51,283 bases of DNA from an uncultured Caulobacterales bacterium (GCA_903858185.1 CAIOHT010000116.1:1-51283); one strand, 5' to 3'. Positions 1 through 9,566 are shown, numbered from the stretch's first letter. Translations and numbers: made by a program. Notes: a model not told the origin generated them from the letters alone.

Positions 1-8
1 CCTTAGGA

Positions 9-2180
9 TCAGGCCTTCGTCCATCCGCGATCCACGGCCCAGATGGCGAAGGCGTAGTCGAGCGCGATTTCCTTCAGGAAATCGAACCGCCCCGAGGCGC
101 CGCCGTGACCGGCCTCCATGTTGATCTTCAGCAGGATCGGGTTGCCGCTGGTGGTGTGGTCCCGCAACTTGGCGGCCCACTTCTCCGGCTCCCAGTAGGT
201 CACCCGCGGGTCGGAGAGGCCTCCGGTCGCCAGCACGGCCGGGTACGGCTTGGCCGCGACCTGGTCGTAGGGGCTGTAGCTCATCATGTAGTCGTAGGCC
301 TCGGGGTCCTCGATCGGGTTGCCCCATTCGGGCCATTCCGGCGGCGTCAGCGGCAGGCTGGTGTCGCTCATGGTGTTGATTACATCGACGAACGGCACCG
401 CGGCTATGATCCCGGCCCACAGGTCGGGTCGCATGTTGGTGACGGCCCCCATCAGCAGGCCGCCGGCCGAACCGCCGTAGGCGACGGTCCGCTCGGGCTT
501 GCCGTAGCCGCTAGCGTGCAGGTGCTCGGCGCAGGCGATGAAGTCGGTGAAGGTGTTCTTCTTCTTGAACTTCTTGCCGTCAAGGAACCAGCCCCAGCCC
601 TTCTCGGCGCCGCCACGCGGGCAGGCCGTGGCCCAGATCCAGCCGCGGTTGACGAGGCTCAGGTTGCGGATCGAGAAGTTCGGCTCCTGCGAGATGCCGT
701 AGCTGCCATAGCCGTAAAGCAGCAGCGGAGCGGACCCGTCGAGCTTCGTGCCCTTCTTCATCAGGATGAAGATCGGCACCTCGGCGCCGTCCGATGCCTT
801 CGCGTTCAGCCGCCGGGTTTCGTAGTCGGCGGGATTGTGGCCCGACGGGATCTCCTGCGTCTTGCGCAGGGTCCGCTTGCGGGTCGCCATGTCGTAGTCG
901 ATCCACTGCCGCGGCGTGGTCATCGAGGTGTAGGTGAACCGCACGCTGCTGGTGTCGTACTCGTAGCCGCCATCGAGGCCGAGCGCGTAGGCCGCCTCGT
1001 CGAAGCCGACGACATGCTCTCCGCCGCCCTTCGCCGTGATCACGATCCGGTTGACCGCGTCGACCTTCTCCAGCCGCACGAAGTGATTGCGGAAGGCGCC
1101 GGTCCCGAGGATCAGGTTGCCGGGCTTGTGCGCGACCCAGTCAGTCCAGTTCGCCTTGCCGGGCTTGTCTTCCGGCGCCCTGACCAGCTTGAAGTCGACC
1201 GCTCCATCGGCGTTGGTCCGGATCACGAAGTGGTCGTTCCAGTGGTCCAGGTCGTAGCGCACCCCGACCTTGCGCGGCTCGACGACCTTCGGCGCGGCCG
1301 TCGGGTCGGAGGCGGGGATCAGCCAGGCTTCGCTGGTTTCCTGATTGCCACAGCCGATGACGATCCACTTGCGCGACGGCGTGACGCCGGCGCCGATGAA
1401 GAAGCCCTCGTCGGGCTCGTCATAGACCAGCACGTCGTCCTTCGCCGCACCGCCGATCGGACGGCGGAAGACCTTGGCCGGCCGGCCGTTGTCGTCGCGC
1501 AGGGTCCAGAAGATCCACTTCGAATCCGGCGAGAAGGTGAAGTCCGAAACGCTCTCGACGATCTCCCCGACAGCCTTGCCGGTGGCGATGTCGCGCACGT
1601 GCAGCCGGTAGACCTCCGAACCCTGCTCGTCGACGGTCCAGCCGTAGAGGGCGTGGTCGCCGGTGTGGCTGGCCGAGCCGACGCTGTAGAATGACTTGCC
1701 CTTGGACTCGACTTCCTCGTTCAGCAGGATCACCTCGCCGTCGGTCTTGCCCACCGGGCGACGCGCGTGGATCGGATGCTGCGCGCCCTTCTCGAAGCGG
1801 GTGTAGTACTCCCAGGGGCCGTCGGCGTCGGGAACGGAAGAGTCGTCTTCCTTGATGCGCCCCTTCATCTCTTCGAACATCGCGGTCTGCAGCGCCTCGG
1901 TCGGGGCGAGCATCGCCTTGGTGTAGGCGTTCTCGGCCGTCAGGTGCTCCTTGACGTCGGCCTTGATCAGCGTCGGGTCGCGCAGGACCTTCTGCCAGTT
2001 GTCGTCCTTCATCCAGGCGTAGTCGTCGACCCGGACCCGGCCCAGCTGCTCGGTGCGCTTGGGGATCTTGCGGGCGACGGGCGGAACAGGCTTGGGCGTG
2101 GCGGACATGGCGCTCCGGGACGACAGGGTGGTGGAAAGGGCGGCGGCGGCAGTCGCGGCCAAAAGGTCTCGCCGGTTCAT
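9..2180 (-). CDS. ptrB: Oligopeptidase B (S9 prolyl oligopeptidase family), exported
   Basis: Serine peptidase of 723 aa that cleaves short peptides after basic residues, judged by family. The N-terminus (MNRRDLLAATAAAAL) is a twin-arginine-like signal, so the protein probably goes to the periplasm. A beta-propeller region (about 40-430) is followed by an alpha/beta-hydrolase domain. The catalytic triad is visible: Ser571 in GGSAGG, Asp657 in GLSDPR and His692 in EAGHGG. The stretch YGYGSYG...NRGW...RGGAEKGWGW and the EWGNP / SYSPYD motifs fit oligopeptidase B better than prolyl endopeptidase. The start is preceded by GGAGAG on the minus strand. It is slightly longer than E. coli PtrB because of the signal. 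It is the last gene before the left edge, and the stop codon lies inside the window. Confidence 0.93.
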   Translation of the reverse strand: MNRRDLLAATAAAALSTTLSSRSAMSATPKPVPPVARKIPKRTEQLGRVRVDDYAWMKDDNWQKVLRDPTLIKADVKEHLTAENAYTKAMLAPTEALQTAMFEEMKGRIKEDDSSVPDADGPWEYYTRFEKGAQHPIHARRPVGKTDGEVILLNEEVESKGKSFYSVGSASHTGDHALYGWTVDEQGSEVYRLHVRDIATGKAVGEIVESVSDFTFSPDSKWIFWTLRDDNGRPAKVFRRPIGGAAKDDVLVYDEPDEGFFIGAGVTPSRKWIVIGCGNQETSEAWLIPASDPTAAPKVVEPRKVGVRYDLDHWNDHFVIRTNADGAVDFKLVRAPEDKPGKANWTDWVAHKPGNLILGTGAFRNHFVRLEKVDAVNRIVITAKGGGEHVVGFDEAAYALGLDGGYEYDTSSVRFTYTSMTTPRQWIDYDMATRKRTLRKTQEIPSGHNPADYETRRLNAKASDGAEVPIFILMKKGTKLDGSAPLLLYGYGSYGISQEPNFSIRNLSLVNRGWIWATACPRGGAEKGWGWFLDGKKFKKKNTFTDFIACAEHLHASGYGKPERTVAYGGSAGGLLMGAVTNMRPDLWAGIIAAVPFVDVINTMSDTSLPLTPPEWPEWGNPIEDPEAYDYMMSYSPYDQVAAKPYPAVLATGGLSDPRVTYWEPEKWAAKLRDHTTSGNPILLKINMEAGHGGASGRFDFLKEIALDYAFAIWAVDRGWTKA

Positions 2181-2312
2181 GAATCAACTCTCCGGGGTGC
2201 AGCAGGACGACAGCTTGTGCGTCGCCGCGGCTCTGGTCAAATGAACCAACAGTCATCCTTCGGGCGTGGCCGCCCCGGTCGGATCAAAAACGGCCGCGGC
2301 GGAAGAAGCTGC

Positions 2313-2337
2313 GGAACCCTCGGGCCTGCAGGCGGTT
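2313..2337 (+). promoter_or_regulatory. Putative EcfG/SigT-type general-stress promoter of the CsbD gene
   Basis: GGAAC at 2313-2317 and GGTT at 2334-2337 are separated by 16 bases. This matches the alphaproteobacterial EcfG consensus (GGAAC, 16-17 bases, cGTT) at all but one position. It lies about 50 bases before the csbD-like start, leaving a short leader. CsbD-family genes are typical members of general stress regulons, which supports the call. Confidence 0.55.
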
Positions 2338-2386
2338 CTCACTGCACGGCGTCCGCGGACGCCATGACCAGGCAAGGAGCAATGCC

Positions 2387-2605
2387 ATGTGGGACCGCGT
2401 CGAAGGTTCGTGGAAGGAACTCACCGGCAAGGTGAAGGAACAATGGGGCAAGCTGACCGACGACGACCTGACGGTCATCGCCGGAAAGCGCGACCAGCTC
2501 GCGGGCAAGATCCAGGAGCGTTACGGCTACGCCAGCGACAAGGCGCACGAGGAAATCTCGGCCTTCGAGCGTCGCCTCCAGGAAGACCGCTCGTTCAAGA
2601 GCTAG
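2387..2605 (+). CDS. CsbD family stress-response protein
   Basis: Small hydrophilic protein of 72 aa with the CsbD fold signature: WDRVEGSWKELTGKVKEQWG at the N-terminus, then LTDDDL and AGKRDQLAGKIQERYG. The biochemical role of the family is not known; members are induced by general stress. There is no signal peptide, so it is cytoplasmic. AAGGAG ends about eight bases before the ATG and fixes the start. It has its own probable EcfG-type promoter (2313-2337) and ends in a hairpin shared with the convergent msrB. Confidence 0.9.
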   Translation: MWDRVEGSWKELTGKVKEQWGKLTDDDLTVIAGKRDQLAGKIQERYGYASDKAHEEISAFERRLQEDRSFKS

Positions 2606-2629
2606 GTCCTTCCGGACCTGAACAAGAGA

Positions 2630-2655
2630 ACGGCCGCGGAGCGATCCGCGGTCGT
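2630..2655. terminator. Hairpin between convergent csbD-like gene and msrB
   Basis: An 11-bp stem (ACGGCCGCGGA with TCCGCGGTCGT, one G-T pair) closes on a GCGA loop. The T-tract after it is weak on the plus strand. Its position between two convergent stop codons suggests a bidirectional terminator. Confidence 0.55.
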
Positions 2656-2662
2656 TGTCATG

Positions 2663-3058
2663 TCAGCCAGGCCGGAAGGTCATGGCCACGCCGTTCATGC
2701 ACCATCGCTGACCTGTCGGTCGGGGGCCGTCAGGAAACACATGGCCCAGATGACCGCCACAGTTGGCGCAGTGAACCTCGGTGCGGACCGAAAAGAACGA
2801 CCGGTCGATCGAGGTGCCTGTCGCCCGGGCATTGATCGGCCGCGTGAAGGAAGGCCATCCCGTCCCGCTGTCGAACTTGTCGGCAGAGCTGAACACAGGC
2901 CAGTTGCAGCCCGCGCAATGAAAAACCCCGCGCCGCTTTTCACGGTCCAGCGGGCTGGTGAAGGGTCGCTCGGTGCCCTGCTTGCGCAGCACGGCATACT
3001 GGTCGTCTGTCAGCAGGCGACGCCATTCGGCGTCGGTGCGTGTCACGCGATAGGGCAT
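2663..3058 (-). CDS. msrB: Peptide-methionine (R)-S-oxide reductase MsrB
   Basis: Reduces methionine-R-sulfoxide in proteins, using thioredoxin; an oxidative-damage repair enzyme. The protein has 131 aa, a single SelR domain. The four zinc cysteines are present as CAGC (48, 51) and CANC (97, 100). The catalytic cysteine is Cys120 in RWCMNG, where most MsrB proteins have R-[YF]-C-[IV]-N. The GTGWPSF motif at 65-71 is typical. No signal peptide is seen, so it is probably cytoplasmic. GGAGACCAGATCG precedes the ATG. It is monocistronic, convergent with the csbD-like gene. Confidence 0.95.
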   Translation of the reverse strand: MPYRVTRTDAEWRRLLTDDQYAVLRKQGTERPFTSPLDREKRRGVFHCAGCNWPVFSSADKFDSGTGWPSFTRPINARATGTSIDRSFFSVRTEVHCANCGGHLGHVFPDGPRPTGQRWCMNGVAMTFRPG

Positions 3059-3171
3059 CGATCTGGTCTCCGTGCCGCTCCCCGAAGGCTGATCTAGGGC
3101 GCGGACCCTTCACGGTCCAGGCGACTGGTCGTGAAGGGCGCGTGATCGAGGGGCAGGGCCCTGCCGGGAGA

Positions 3172-3621
3172 TCAGCCGCCGTAGATGACCGAAATGGTCT
3201 CGGCGACGCAGGCGGGACGATCCTCGCCCTCGATCTCGATGGTGCATTCGTTCTTCATCTGCATGCCGCCCGACTTGGCCTCGACGGCCAGCAGCTTCTG
3301 GCGCATGCGCACCTTCTTGCCGACGCGGACCATGTTGGTGAAGCGGACCTTGTCGCTGCCGTAGTTGATGCCGCGGGTCACGCCGTTGACGCGCAGCAGG
3401 CCGGCGCCGAGGAACGGGATCAACGACAGGGTCAGGTAACCATGGGCGATCGGGCCGCCCATCTCGCGCGTGGCGCGCTCGACGTCGACGTGGATCCACT
3501 GGTGGTCGCCGGTCGCCTCGGCGAACTGGTTGACCCGCTCCTGGGTGATCTCGACCCAGTCCGAAACGCCGATCTCCTGGCCAACGAGGCTCTGCAGATC
3601 CTTGTAGTCGACTTCCTTCAT
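3172..3621 (-). CDS. MaoC-like (R)-specific enoyl-CoA hydratase
   Basis: A 149-aa single hot-dog domain of the MaoC dehydratase family, which hydrates trans-2-enoyl-CoA to (R)-3-hydroxyacyl-CoA. The active-site region AEATGDHQWIHVD (about 34-46) carries the Asp-His pair of the family, followed by GGPIAHGYLTLSLIP. The start is preceded by GAGGAAACAGCGCC on the minus strand. It lies downstream of the acyl-CoA synthetase and GMC oxidoreductase genes on the same strand, 136 bases after the synthetase, and probably acts on the same pathway. The substrate is unknown. Confidence 0.88.
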   Translation of the reverse strand: MKEVDYKDLQSLVGQEIGVSDWVEITQERVNQFAEATGDHQWIHVDVERATREMGGPIAHGYLTLSLIPFLGAGLLRVNGVTRGINYGSDKVRFTNMVRVGKKVRMRQKLLAVEAKSGGMQMKNECTIEIEGEDRPACVAETISVIYGG

Positions 3622-3757
3622 GGCGCTGTTTCCTCAAACGCTTGTTCGCCCGCTTTCTGCCCCGTGCAGACGGGGAAGGAAAGCCCGGCCATCGAGAGAG
3701 CGGCCGCCGCCCCCGGTTTTATGCGATCGCGCATTTTTCCGGCGCCGGCGGTGCGCT

Positions 3758-5296
3758 TCAAACCACCTTGCTGTCGGTCTTGCCCCAGTAGGCATCGCGG
3801 ATCAGGCGCTTGTAGATCTTGCCCGTGTCGTGCCGCGGCAGCTGTTCCATGAAGTCGAATTGCCGGGGCCGCTTTACGCCGCTGAGGCTGGCGCGGACGA
3901 ACTCGTTAAGCTCGGCGGCCAGCTCGTCGCCGGCCTCGGCCCAGTTGGCCGGCTGGATCACGGCGACGACCTTTTCGCCCATCTCCTCGTCCGGCGCGCC
4001 GACCACGGCCACGTCGGCGACCTTGGGGTGGCCGATCAGCAGGTTCTCGATCTCCTGCGGATAGACGTTCACCCCGCCCGAGATGATCATGAAGCTCTTG
4101 CGGTCGGTCAGGTAGAGGAAGCCGTCCTCGTCGACCCAGCCCACGTCGCCGAGGCTGGTCCAGCCGTGCTTGTTGTAGCTCTCGGCCGTCTTCACCGGGT
4201 CGTTGTGGTAGTTGATCGGCGGGCCGTTCTCGAAATAGACCTGACCTTCGTTGCGCGGCGCCAGGGCATTGCCCTCCTCGTCGCAGATGCGCAGTTCGCC
4301 GAGCACGGCCTTTCCGACCGACCCCTTGTGGTTCAGCCAGTCGGCCGAGCCGATGTAGCAGAATCCGTTGCCCTCGGTGCCGGCGTAGTATTCGTGGATG
4401 ATCGGACCCCACCAGGCGATCATCTGTTCCTTGACCGGCACGGGGCAGGGGGCGGCGGCATGGACTGCCGAGGTCAGCGACGAGACGTCGTACTTCTCAC
4501 GTACTTCCTTCGGCAGCTTGAGCAGGCGCACGAAGTGGGTCGGGACGAACTGGCCGCAGGAAACCTTGTACTTCTCGATCAGGCTCAGCATCGTTTCCGG
4601 GTCGAACTTCTCCATCACGATCACCGTGCCGCCCAGCTTGTGCACGCTCATGCACCAGCGCAGGGGGGCGGCATGATAGAGCGGCGCCGGCGAGATGTAG
4701 ACGCAGTCGGCGGTGAAGCCGAACAGGCCCTGGGTCATCATCTGGAGCGCGTTCGGTGCGTCGATGGGCAGACCGGTCAGGGCCGGCTTCACGCCCTTGG
4801 GGCGGCCGGTTGTGCCTGACGAATAGAGCATGTCCGAGCCCGCCGTTTCATCGGCGATCGGCGTTGTCGGCATCGCCCCCCGGGCCGCCTCGAAGCTCTC
4901 GTAGGGCGCCCGGACGTCGCCGGTCATGAACAGCTTCAGATCCCCGATCACCGCGGGCATCTCGTCGGCGATCGGGCCGACGGTCGCCGAAGTGATGAAC
5001 ACCTTCGCGGCGCAGTCCCGCACGATGTACTCGACCTCGCTGGTGGTCAGCTTGGACGAAATGCAGGTGTAGTAGAGGCCCGAGCGCTGGGCAGCCCAGG
5101 CAATCTCGAAGTAGCGCGGGCTGTTGTCCATGAAGATGGCGATCACGTCACCCGGCTGCAGGCCGAGCGAGCGGAACAGGTGCGCGCCCTGGTTCGAACG
5201 CTCATCCAGCTGCTTGTAGGTCACGGTCTCGCCGCTGCCGGCCATGATGTAGGCGGCGCGGTCGGGGTGGGACTGGGCGTGATGAAAGGGGTGCAT
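3758..5296 (-). CDS. Acyl-CoA synthetase (AMP-forming, ANL superfamily)
   Basis: Activates a carboxylic acid to its CoA thioester through an acyl-adenylate. The 512-aa protein has the P-loop motif LYSSGTTGRPKGVKP (about 164-178), the YAGTEG motif, the hinge motif GWTSLGDVGWVDEDGFLYL, and DRKSFMIISGGVNVYPQEIE. The C-terminal catalytic Lys is in RHDTGKIYKR. The substrate cannot be read from the sequence. The neighbouring P450, GMC oxidoreductase and hydratases suggest a hydrophobic carboxylic acid. It is 33 bases from the upstream GMC gene and probably shares its transcript. The Shine-Dalgarno sequence is weak. Confidence 0.93.
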   Translation of the reverse strand: MHPFHHAQSHPDRAAYIMAGSGETVTYKQLDERSNQGAHLFRSLGLQPGDVIAIFMDNSPRYFEIAWAAQRSGLYYTCISSKLTTSEVEYIVRDCAAKVFITSATVGPIADEMPAVIGDLKLFMTGDVRAPYESFEAARGAMPTTPIADETAGSDMLYSSGTTGRPKGVKPALTGLPIDAPNALQMMTQGLFGFTADCVYISPAPLYHAAPLRWCMSVHKLGGTVIVMEKFDPETMLSLIEKYKVSCGQFVPTHFVRLLKLPKEVREKYDVSSLTSAVHAAAPCPVPVKEQMIAWWGPIIHEYYAGTEGNGFCYIGSADWLNHKGSVGKAVLGELRICDEEGNALAPRNEGQVYFENGPPINYHNDPVKTAESYNKHGWTSLGDVGWVDEDGFLYLTDRKSFMIISGGVNVYPQEIENLLIGHPKVADVAVVGAPDEEMGEKVVAVIQPANWAEAGDELAAELNEFVRASLSGVKRPRQFDFMEQLPRHDTGKIYKRLIRDAYWGKTDSKVV

Positions 5297-5329
5297 TGTG
5301 TTCGCTTCGACTGGAGTGGCGTTTCGGGC

Positions 5330-7000
5330 TCAGGCGGCCATGGACGACGGGACGGACTTGCCCAGGATCATGTCGCTGGCTTTTTCGGCGATCATGATGG
5401 TCGGGGCGTTGGTGTTCCCGCTGACCAGCCGGGGCATGATCGAGGCGTCGACGACCCGCAGGCCCTCCAGGCCGTGAACCCGCAGCTGGGCGTCGACCAC
5501 CGCCTGCGGACCGCTGCCCATCTGACAGGTGCCGACCGGGTGATAGATCGTGGTGCCGGCGGCGCGGGCGTACTCCAGCAGCATTTCGTCGCTCTGGAAG
5601 TCCGGGCCGGGGTTCATCTCGTGGTCGATGTAGGGCGCCAGCGCCGCCTGTTCGGCAATCTTGCGGCCGATCTTCAGCGAGGCGACGGCGACCTCCTGGT
5701 CGAGGCTGTCCGCCAGATAGTTGGCGAAGATGCTCGGATAGACGCTCGGGTCGGCCGACTTGATCCGAATGTGGCCGCGGCTTTCGGGGCGCAGCTGACA
5801 GGGTGCGATGGTCAGGCCCGGCGCGCCTTCGAGTTCCATCTTCTGCTCGTTGGCCAGTTTGTCGGCGTCCATCGTGGCCGGCAGGATGTGGTACTGGATG
5901 TCAGGGTGGGCGAGGTCGGGGCGCGACTTGCAGAACACCGCGATATGCGCCGCCGACAGCGTCAGCAGCCCCTTGCGCTGGAACAGGAACTTCATCGCCT
6001 CGCCGATGAAGCGCGGCCCGCGCGTCAGCTCGTTGACCGAGATTACGTCCGGCTTCAGCCGGTAGCGCACGCTCATCACATAGTGGTCCTGCAGGTTTTC
6101 ACCGACGCCGGGCAGGTCCGCCACGACATCGATGCCGTGCTCGCGCAGCAGGCCGCCCGGTCCGACTCCCGAGAGCTGCAGGAGCTGGGGCGAGTTGACC
6201 GCGCCGCCCGACAGGATGACTTCCTTCGCTGCCTTCGCGGTGCGTTTGACGCCATTCTGGGTGAAGGCGACGCCGACGGCCCGCTTGCCCTCGAACAGCA
6301 CCTTCGAGGCCAGGGCGTTGGTCTCGACCCGCAGGTTCTGGCGGCCCATGGCCGGATGGAGGTAGGCGACCGCGGCCGAGCAGCGCTGGCCGTTCTTCAC
6401 CGTCAGCTGGTAGTAGCTCACACCTTCCTGGTCGCCGCCGTTCAGGTCGGCGCGGCGCGGAATGCCCGCTTGCTCGCAGGCGTCGACGACGGCGTCCGAG
6501 ACCGGGTGGGTGGTGGTCACGTCCGAGACGTTCAGCGGACCACCCTTGCCGTGCAGCGCGCCGGCGTCACGCTCCTGATGCTGCGAGCGAAGGAAGTAGG
6601 GCAGCACATCGTCCCAGCTCCAGCCTTCGCAGCCCAGCTGGCGCCAGTTGTCATAGTCGGCGTCCTGGCCACGGATGTAGAGCAGGCCGTTGATCGAGGA
6701 GGACCCGCCCAGCACCTTGCCGCGGGGCCAGACGTGTGTGCGGCCGCCGGTGCCGGGATCGGGCTCGGTGGAATACAGCCAGTTGACCTTGGGATCCTTC
6801 AGGGTCTGCGAATAGCCGACCGGAATGTGGATCATCATGTTGGAGAGGAATTGCGAGGGGTTCTTCGTCGGGCGGTCGTCGCCGCCGGCCTCGAGCAACA
6901 GGACCTTTGTCTTGCCGTCGGCGCTGAGCCGGTTGGCCAGGACGCAGCCGGCGCTGCCGGCGCCGACGATGATGTAGTCCGCTTCGATGATGTCGCTCAT
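5330..7000 (-). CDS. GMC family FAD-dependent oxidoreductase (choline/alcohol dehydrogenase type)
   Basis: Flavoprotein oxidising an alcohol group. The chosen protein has 556 aa, beginning [19 protein letters not shown] with the FAD-binding GAGSAG near residue 13. GMC signature 1 is [18 protein letters not shown]; signature 2 is [17 protein letters not shown]. The C-terminal [10 protein letters not shown] carries the active-site His, and [14 protein letters not shown] is the family end motif. The frame stays open upstream to 7171, but AGGGA sits before the ATG at 6998-7000 and the FAD motif would otherwise be too far from the N-terminus. It is divergent from the P450 gene and first of the minus-strand acyl-CoA group. 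Confidence 0.93.
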   Translation of the reverse strand: MSDIIEADYIIVGAGSAGCVLANRLSADGKTKVLLLEAGGDDRPTKNPSQFLSNMMIHIPVGYSQTLKDPKVNWLYSTEPDPGTGGRTHVWPRGKVLGGSSSINGLLYIRGQDADYDNWRQLGCEGWSWDDVLPYFLRSQHQERDAGALHGKGGPLNVSDVTTTHPVSDAVVDACEQAGIPRRADLNGGDQEGVSYYQLTVKNGQRCSAAVAYLHPAMGRQNLRVETNALASKVLFEGKRAVGVAFTQNGVKRTAKAAKEVILSGGAVNSPQLLQLSGVGPGGLLREHGIDVVADLPGVGENLQDHYVMSVRYRLKPDVISVNELTRGPRFIGEAMKFLFQRKGLLTLSAAHIAVFCKSRPDLAHPDIQYHILPATMDADKLANEQKMELEGAPGLTIAPCQLRPESRGHIRIKSADPSVYPSIFANYLADSLDQEVAVASLKIGRKIAEQAALAPYIDHEMNPGPDFQSDEMLLEYARAAGTTIYHPVGTCQMGSGPQAVVDAQLRVHGLEGLRVVDASIMPRLVSGNTNAPTIMIAEKASDMILGKSVPSSMAA

Positions 7001-7188
7001 GGCGTCCCTGCCTGGTGTCCTCTTGGTGACCGGCGAGTCTCCGCTCGCCTGATCGGCGATTACCTTACGGGCGCGGAAGGCCGGAAGGAAAGGGCGCCGT
7101 TGCGGAAGCTGACGCGAGGTGATGATTGCCCCGCCGCCCTGCTGACGTATGGTCCCCCGAACATCGATCACCTCGGGAGTTTCCAGCC

Positions 7189-8532
7189 ATGCAACTGATC
7201 AGCGAGACCGCCGTAGATGGCCGCCCGGGGCCGGGCTTCCCTCTGGCGTGGCCGGTTCTGGACGGGGTCGACATGACCGATATCCGCAAGTTCGGCGACG
7301 GCCAGCCCTGGGGCGATTTCGCCCGGCTGCGGGCCGAGGCGCCCGTGATGTGGCATTCCGAGACGCGCCACGGCGGGCCTGGCTTCTGGGTGGTCACGCG
7401 TCATGCCGATGTCATGGCCGTGAACGGCGACCCGGAGACCTTCTCCAGCCAGCGCGGCGGAATCCTGATGGCCCAGGGCAGGCCCGAGCAGCGGCATGCG
7501 CTGCTGTACCGCGCCTCGATGGACGCGATGATCAATCTGGACGGCGGCAACCATCTGCAGTTGCGCCGGGAGCATATGCCCTACTTCACGCCCTCCTACC
7601 TGCGTGGCGTGACCGAGAAGGTGCGGGGCGAGGTGACCCGGCTGCTCAACGAGATGGCTGACAAGGGCGAGTGCGATCTGGTGGAGAACTTCTCCGCGGT
7701 GCTGCCCCTCTTCACCCTCTGCGAGATCCTTGGCGTGCCGCCCGAGGACCGGCCCAAGTTCCTGAAGTGGATGCACTATCTCGAGCTGGCCCAGAACATG
7801 GCCGGCGAGCAGGCGACCGCCGGGCTGACCCCGACGCTGGAGCTCATGCAGTTCATCGCCGACTTCAACAGCAACGTCGAAGAGATGTTCGACTACGGCC
7901 GGCACATGCTCCACAAGCGCCGTCTTGATCCGAAGGCCGATCTGCTCAGCGCCATCGCCCGCGCGAAGGTCGAGGGCGAGGAGTTGAGCGACGAGTTCCT
8001 CGACGGCTCCTGGCTGCTGATCGTCTTTGCCGGCAACGACACCACCCGTAACACCCTGTCCGGCTCGATGAAGCTGCTGACGGAGTTCCCGGAGCAGCGC
8101 GCGAAGCTGATCGCCAATCCGGCCCTGCTGCCCGGCGCGGTCAACGAGTTCATCCGCATGGTCAGCCCGGTGATCTACATGCGCCGCACGGCGACCCGCG
8201 ACGCGGTGATCAACGGCCAGACCATCGCCGAGGGCGAGAAGGTGATCATGTACTACGGCGCGGCCAACCGTGACGCCGAGGTGTTCGCCAATCCCGACCA
8301 GCTGATCGTCGACCGGCCGAACGCCGACAAGCACATCGCCTTCGGCTACGGCCCGCACACCTGCATCGGCAAGCGCGTGGCGCAGATCCAGCTGGAGGAG
8401 GCCTACCGTCAGATCCTCGCCCGCTTCCCGGACATGCGCTGGAACGGCGATATCGACATCGCCCCGAACAACTTCGTCCACGCCATCCGCAAGCTCGGCG
8501 TCAGCTTCTCCCCGGAGCGCAAGGCGGCCTGA
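7189..8532 (+). CDS. Cytochrome P450
   Basis: Haem monooxygenase of 447 aa, a soluble bacterial-type P450. The I-helix motif is [13 protein letters not shown] (around 284-296). The haem-binding loop is [14 protein letters not shown], with Cys392 as thiolate ligand. The start ATG at 7189 has GGGAG nine bases upstream; an in-frame earlier start at 7126 adds 21 residues with no P450 similarity. Substrate is unknown; the sequence type, with the long acyl-CoA gene neighbourhood, would suit a terpenoid, sterol or fatty-acid substrate. It is divergent from the GMC oxidoreductase and followed 68 bases later by a crotonase. Electron partners (ferredoxin and its reductase) are not in the window. Confidence 0.93.
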   Translation: MQLISETAVDGRPGPGFPLAWPVLDGVDMTDIRKFGDGQPWGDFARLRAEAPVMWHSETRHGGPGFWVVTRHADVMAVNGDPETFSSQRGGILMAQGRPEQRHALLYRASMDAMINLDGGNHLQLRREHMPYFTPSYLRGVTEKVRGEVTRLLNEMADKGECDLVENFSAVLPLFTLCEILGVPPEDRPKFLKWMHYLELAQNMAGEQATAGLTPTLELMQFIADFNSNVEEMFDYGRHMLHKRRLDPKADLLSAIARAKVEGEELSDEFLDGSWLLIVFAGNDTTRNTLSGSMKLLTEFPEQRAKLIANPALLPGAVNEFIRMVSPVIYMRRTATRDAVINGQTIAEGEKVIMYYGAANRDAEVFANPDQLIVDRPNADKHIAFGYGPHTCIGKRVAQIQLEEAYRQILARFPDMRWNGDIDIAPNNFVHAIRKLGVSFSPERKAA

Positions 8533-8600
8533 GGCGGCCCCTTGCCTTCCGCCACGTCCGGCGGTCTTCATCCGCGCGACAAACAAAACAGGAGCCCGCC

Positions 8601-9485
8601 ATGGCCAGCCCCACTTTCGAGACCATCCTTCTGGACGTGAAGGACGGGATCGCGACGATCACGCTTCACCGGCCCGACCGGATGAACGCCTTCACCACCC
8701 AGATGATGGCGGAGATGATCCAGGCGTTCGACATCACCGACGCCGATGACGCGGTGAAGGTGGTCGTGGTCACCGGCGCCGGCCGCGCCTTCTGCGCCGG
8801 AGCGGACCTGGGCGGCGGCGAGAAGACCTTCGACTACGCCAAGCTGGAGAGCGATCCGCGCGAGGCCAACAAGGTCAATGGCGTCTACCGTGACGGCGGC
8901 GGCCTGCTGACCCTGCGCATCTATGAGAGCCTCAAGCCGGTGATCGCCGCCGTGAACGGCGCGGCGGTCGGCATCGGCGTGACCATGCAGCTGGCCATGG
9001 ACATCCGGATGGCCTCGACGGAGGCGAAGTTCGGCTTCGTGTTCGCCCGCCGCGGCATCACGCCGGAGGCGGCCTCGTCCTGGTTCCTGCCCCGCCTGGT
9101 CGGCCTGCAGCAGGCGCTGGAGTGGTGCTACACCGGTCGCGTGTTCGGGGCGCAGGAAGCGAAAGACGGCGGTCTTGTCCGTTCGCTGCACGCGCCGGAA
9201 GACCTGCTGCCGGCGGCCTATGCCCTGGCCCGGGAGATCGCGGACAACACCGCCCCCGTGTCCGTCGCCCTGACCCGCCAGCTGCTCTATCGCAACGTCG
9301 GTGCTCCGCATCCGATGGACGCCCACATGTCGGACAGCCGCGCGATCATGGCGCGCGGCGCGCAGGGCGACGCCAAGGAGGGTGTGATGTCCTTCCTCGA
9401 AAAGCGCGCCCCGGCCTATCCGGACAAGGTGTCCAGCGATCTGCCGGATATCTGGCCGTATTGGGACCAGCGCGCGTTCAAATAG
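8601..9485 (+). CDS. Enoyl-CoA hydratase/isomerase (crotonase family)
   Basis: A 294-aa crotonase. The oxyanion-hole motifs are visible: GAGRAFCAGADL (about 55-66) and NGAAVGIGVTMQLAMD (about 117-132). By eye-alignment to rat mitochondrial enoyl-CoA hydratase, the two catalytic Glu positions are Thr (in GVTMQLA) and Phe (in FGFVFARRG). A Glu is found instead in GITPEAASSW, as in a subgroup of crotonases usually annotated enoyl-CoA hydratase/isomerase. The reaction may therefore be isomerisation rather than simple hydration. AGGAG precedes the ATG. It is probably co-transcribed with the P450 gene. Confidence 0.9.
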   Translation: MASPTFETILLDVKDGIATITLHRPDRMNAFTTQMMAEMIQAFDITDADDAVKVVVVTGAGRAFCAGADLGGGEKTFDYAKLESDPREANKVNGVYRDGGGLLTLRIYESLKPVIAAVNGAAVGIGVTMQLAMDIRMASTEAKFGFVFARRGITPEAASSWFLPRLVGLQQALEWCYTGRVFGAQEAKDGGLVRSLHAPEDLLPAAYALAREIADNTAPVSVALTRQLLYRNVGAPHPMDAHMSDSRAIMARGAQGDAKEGVMSFLEKRAPAYPDKVSSDLPDIWPYWDQRAFK

Positions 9486-9566
9486 CCGCGCAGTCACCAG
9501 CGGTTAACAAGCCTCTGGTGTGATCGGGACAGCGGCGCGCTCTGGCGCCGCCCGTCCCCGTGAACC

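Noticed and set aside
5180-7198. Long open frame on the plus strand opposite the GMC oxidoreductase (and similar ones opposite other genes)
   Set aside because: It is a shadow of high-GC codon bias. The opposite strand encodes a protein with full GMC signatures, while this frame shows no domain.
9495-9551. Hairpins CACCAG/CTGGTG and GCGGCG/CGCCGC between the crotonase and DUF2336 genes
   Set aside because: Short 6-bp stems with long loops and no T-tract; expected by chance in GC-rich DNA.
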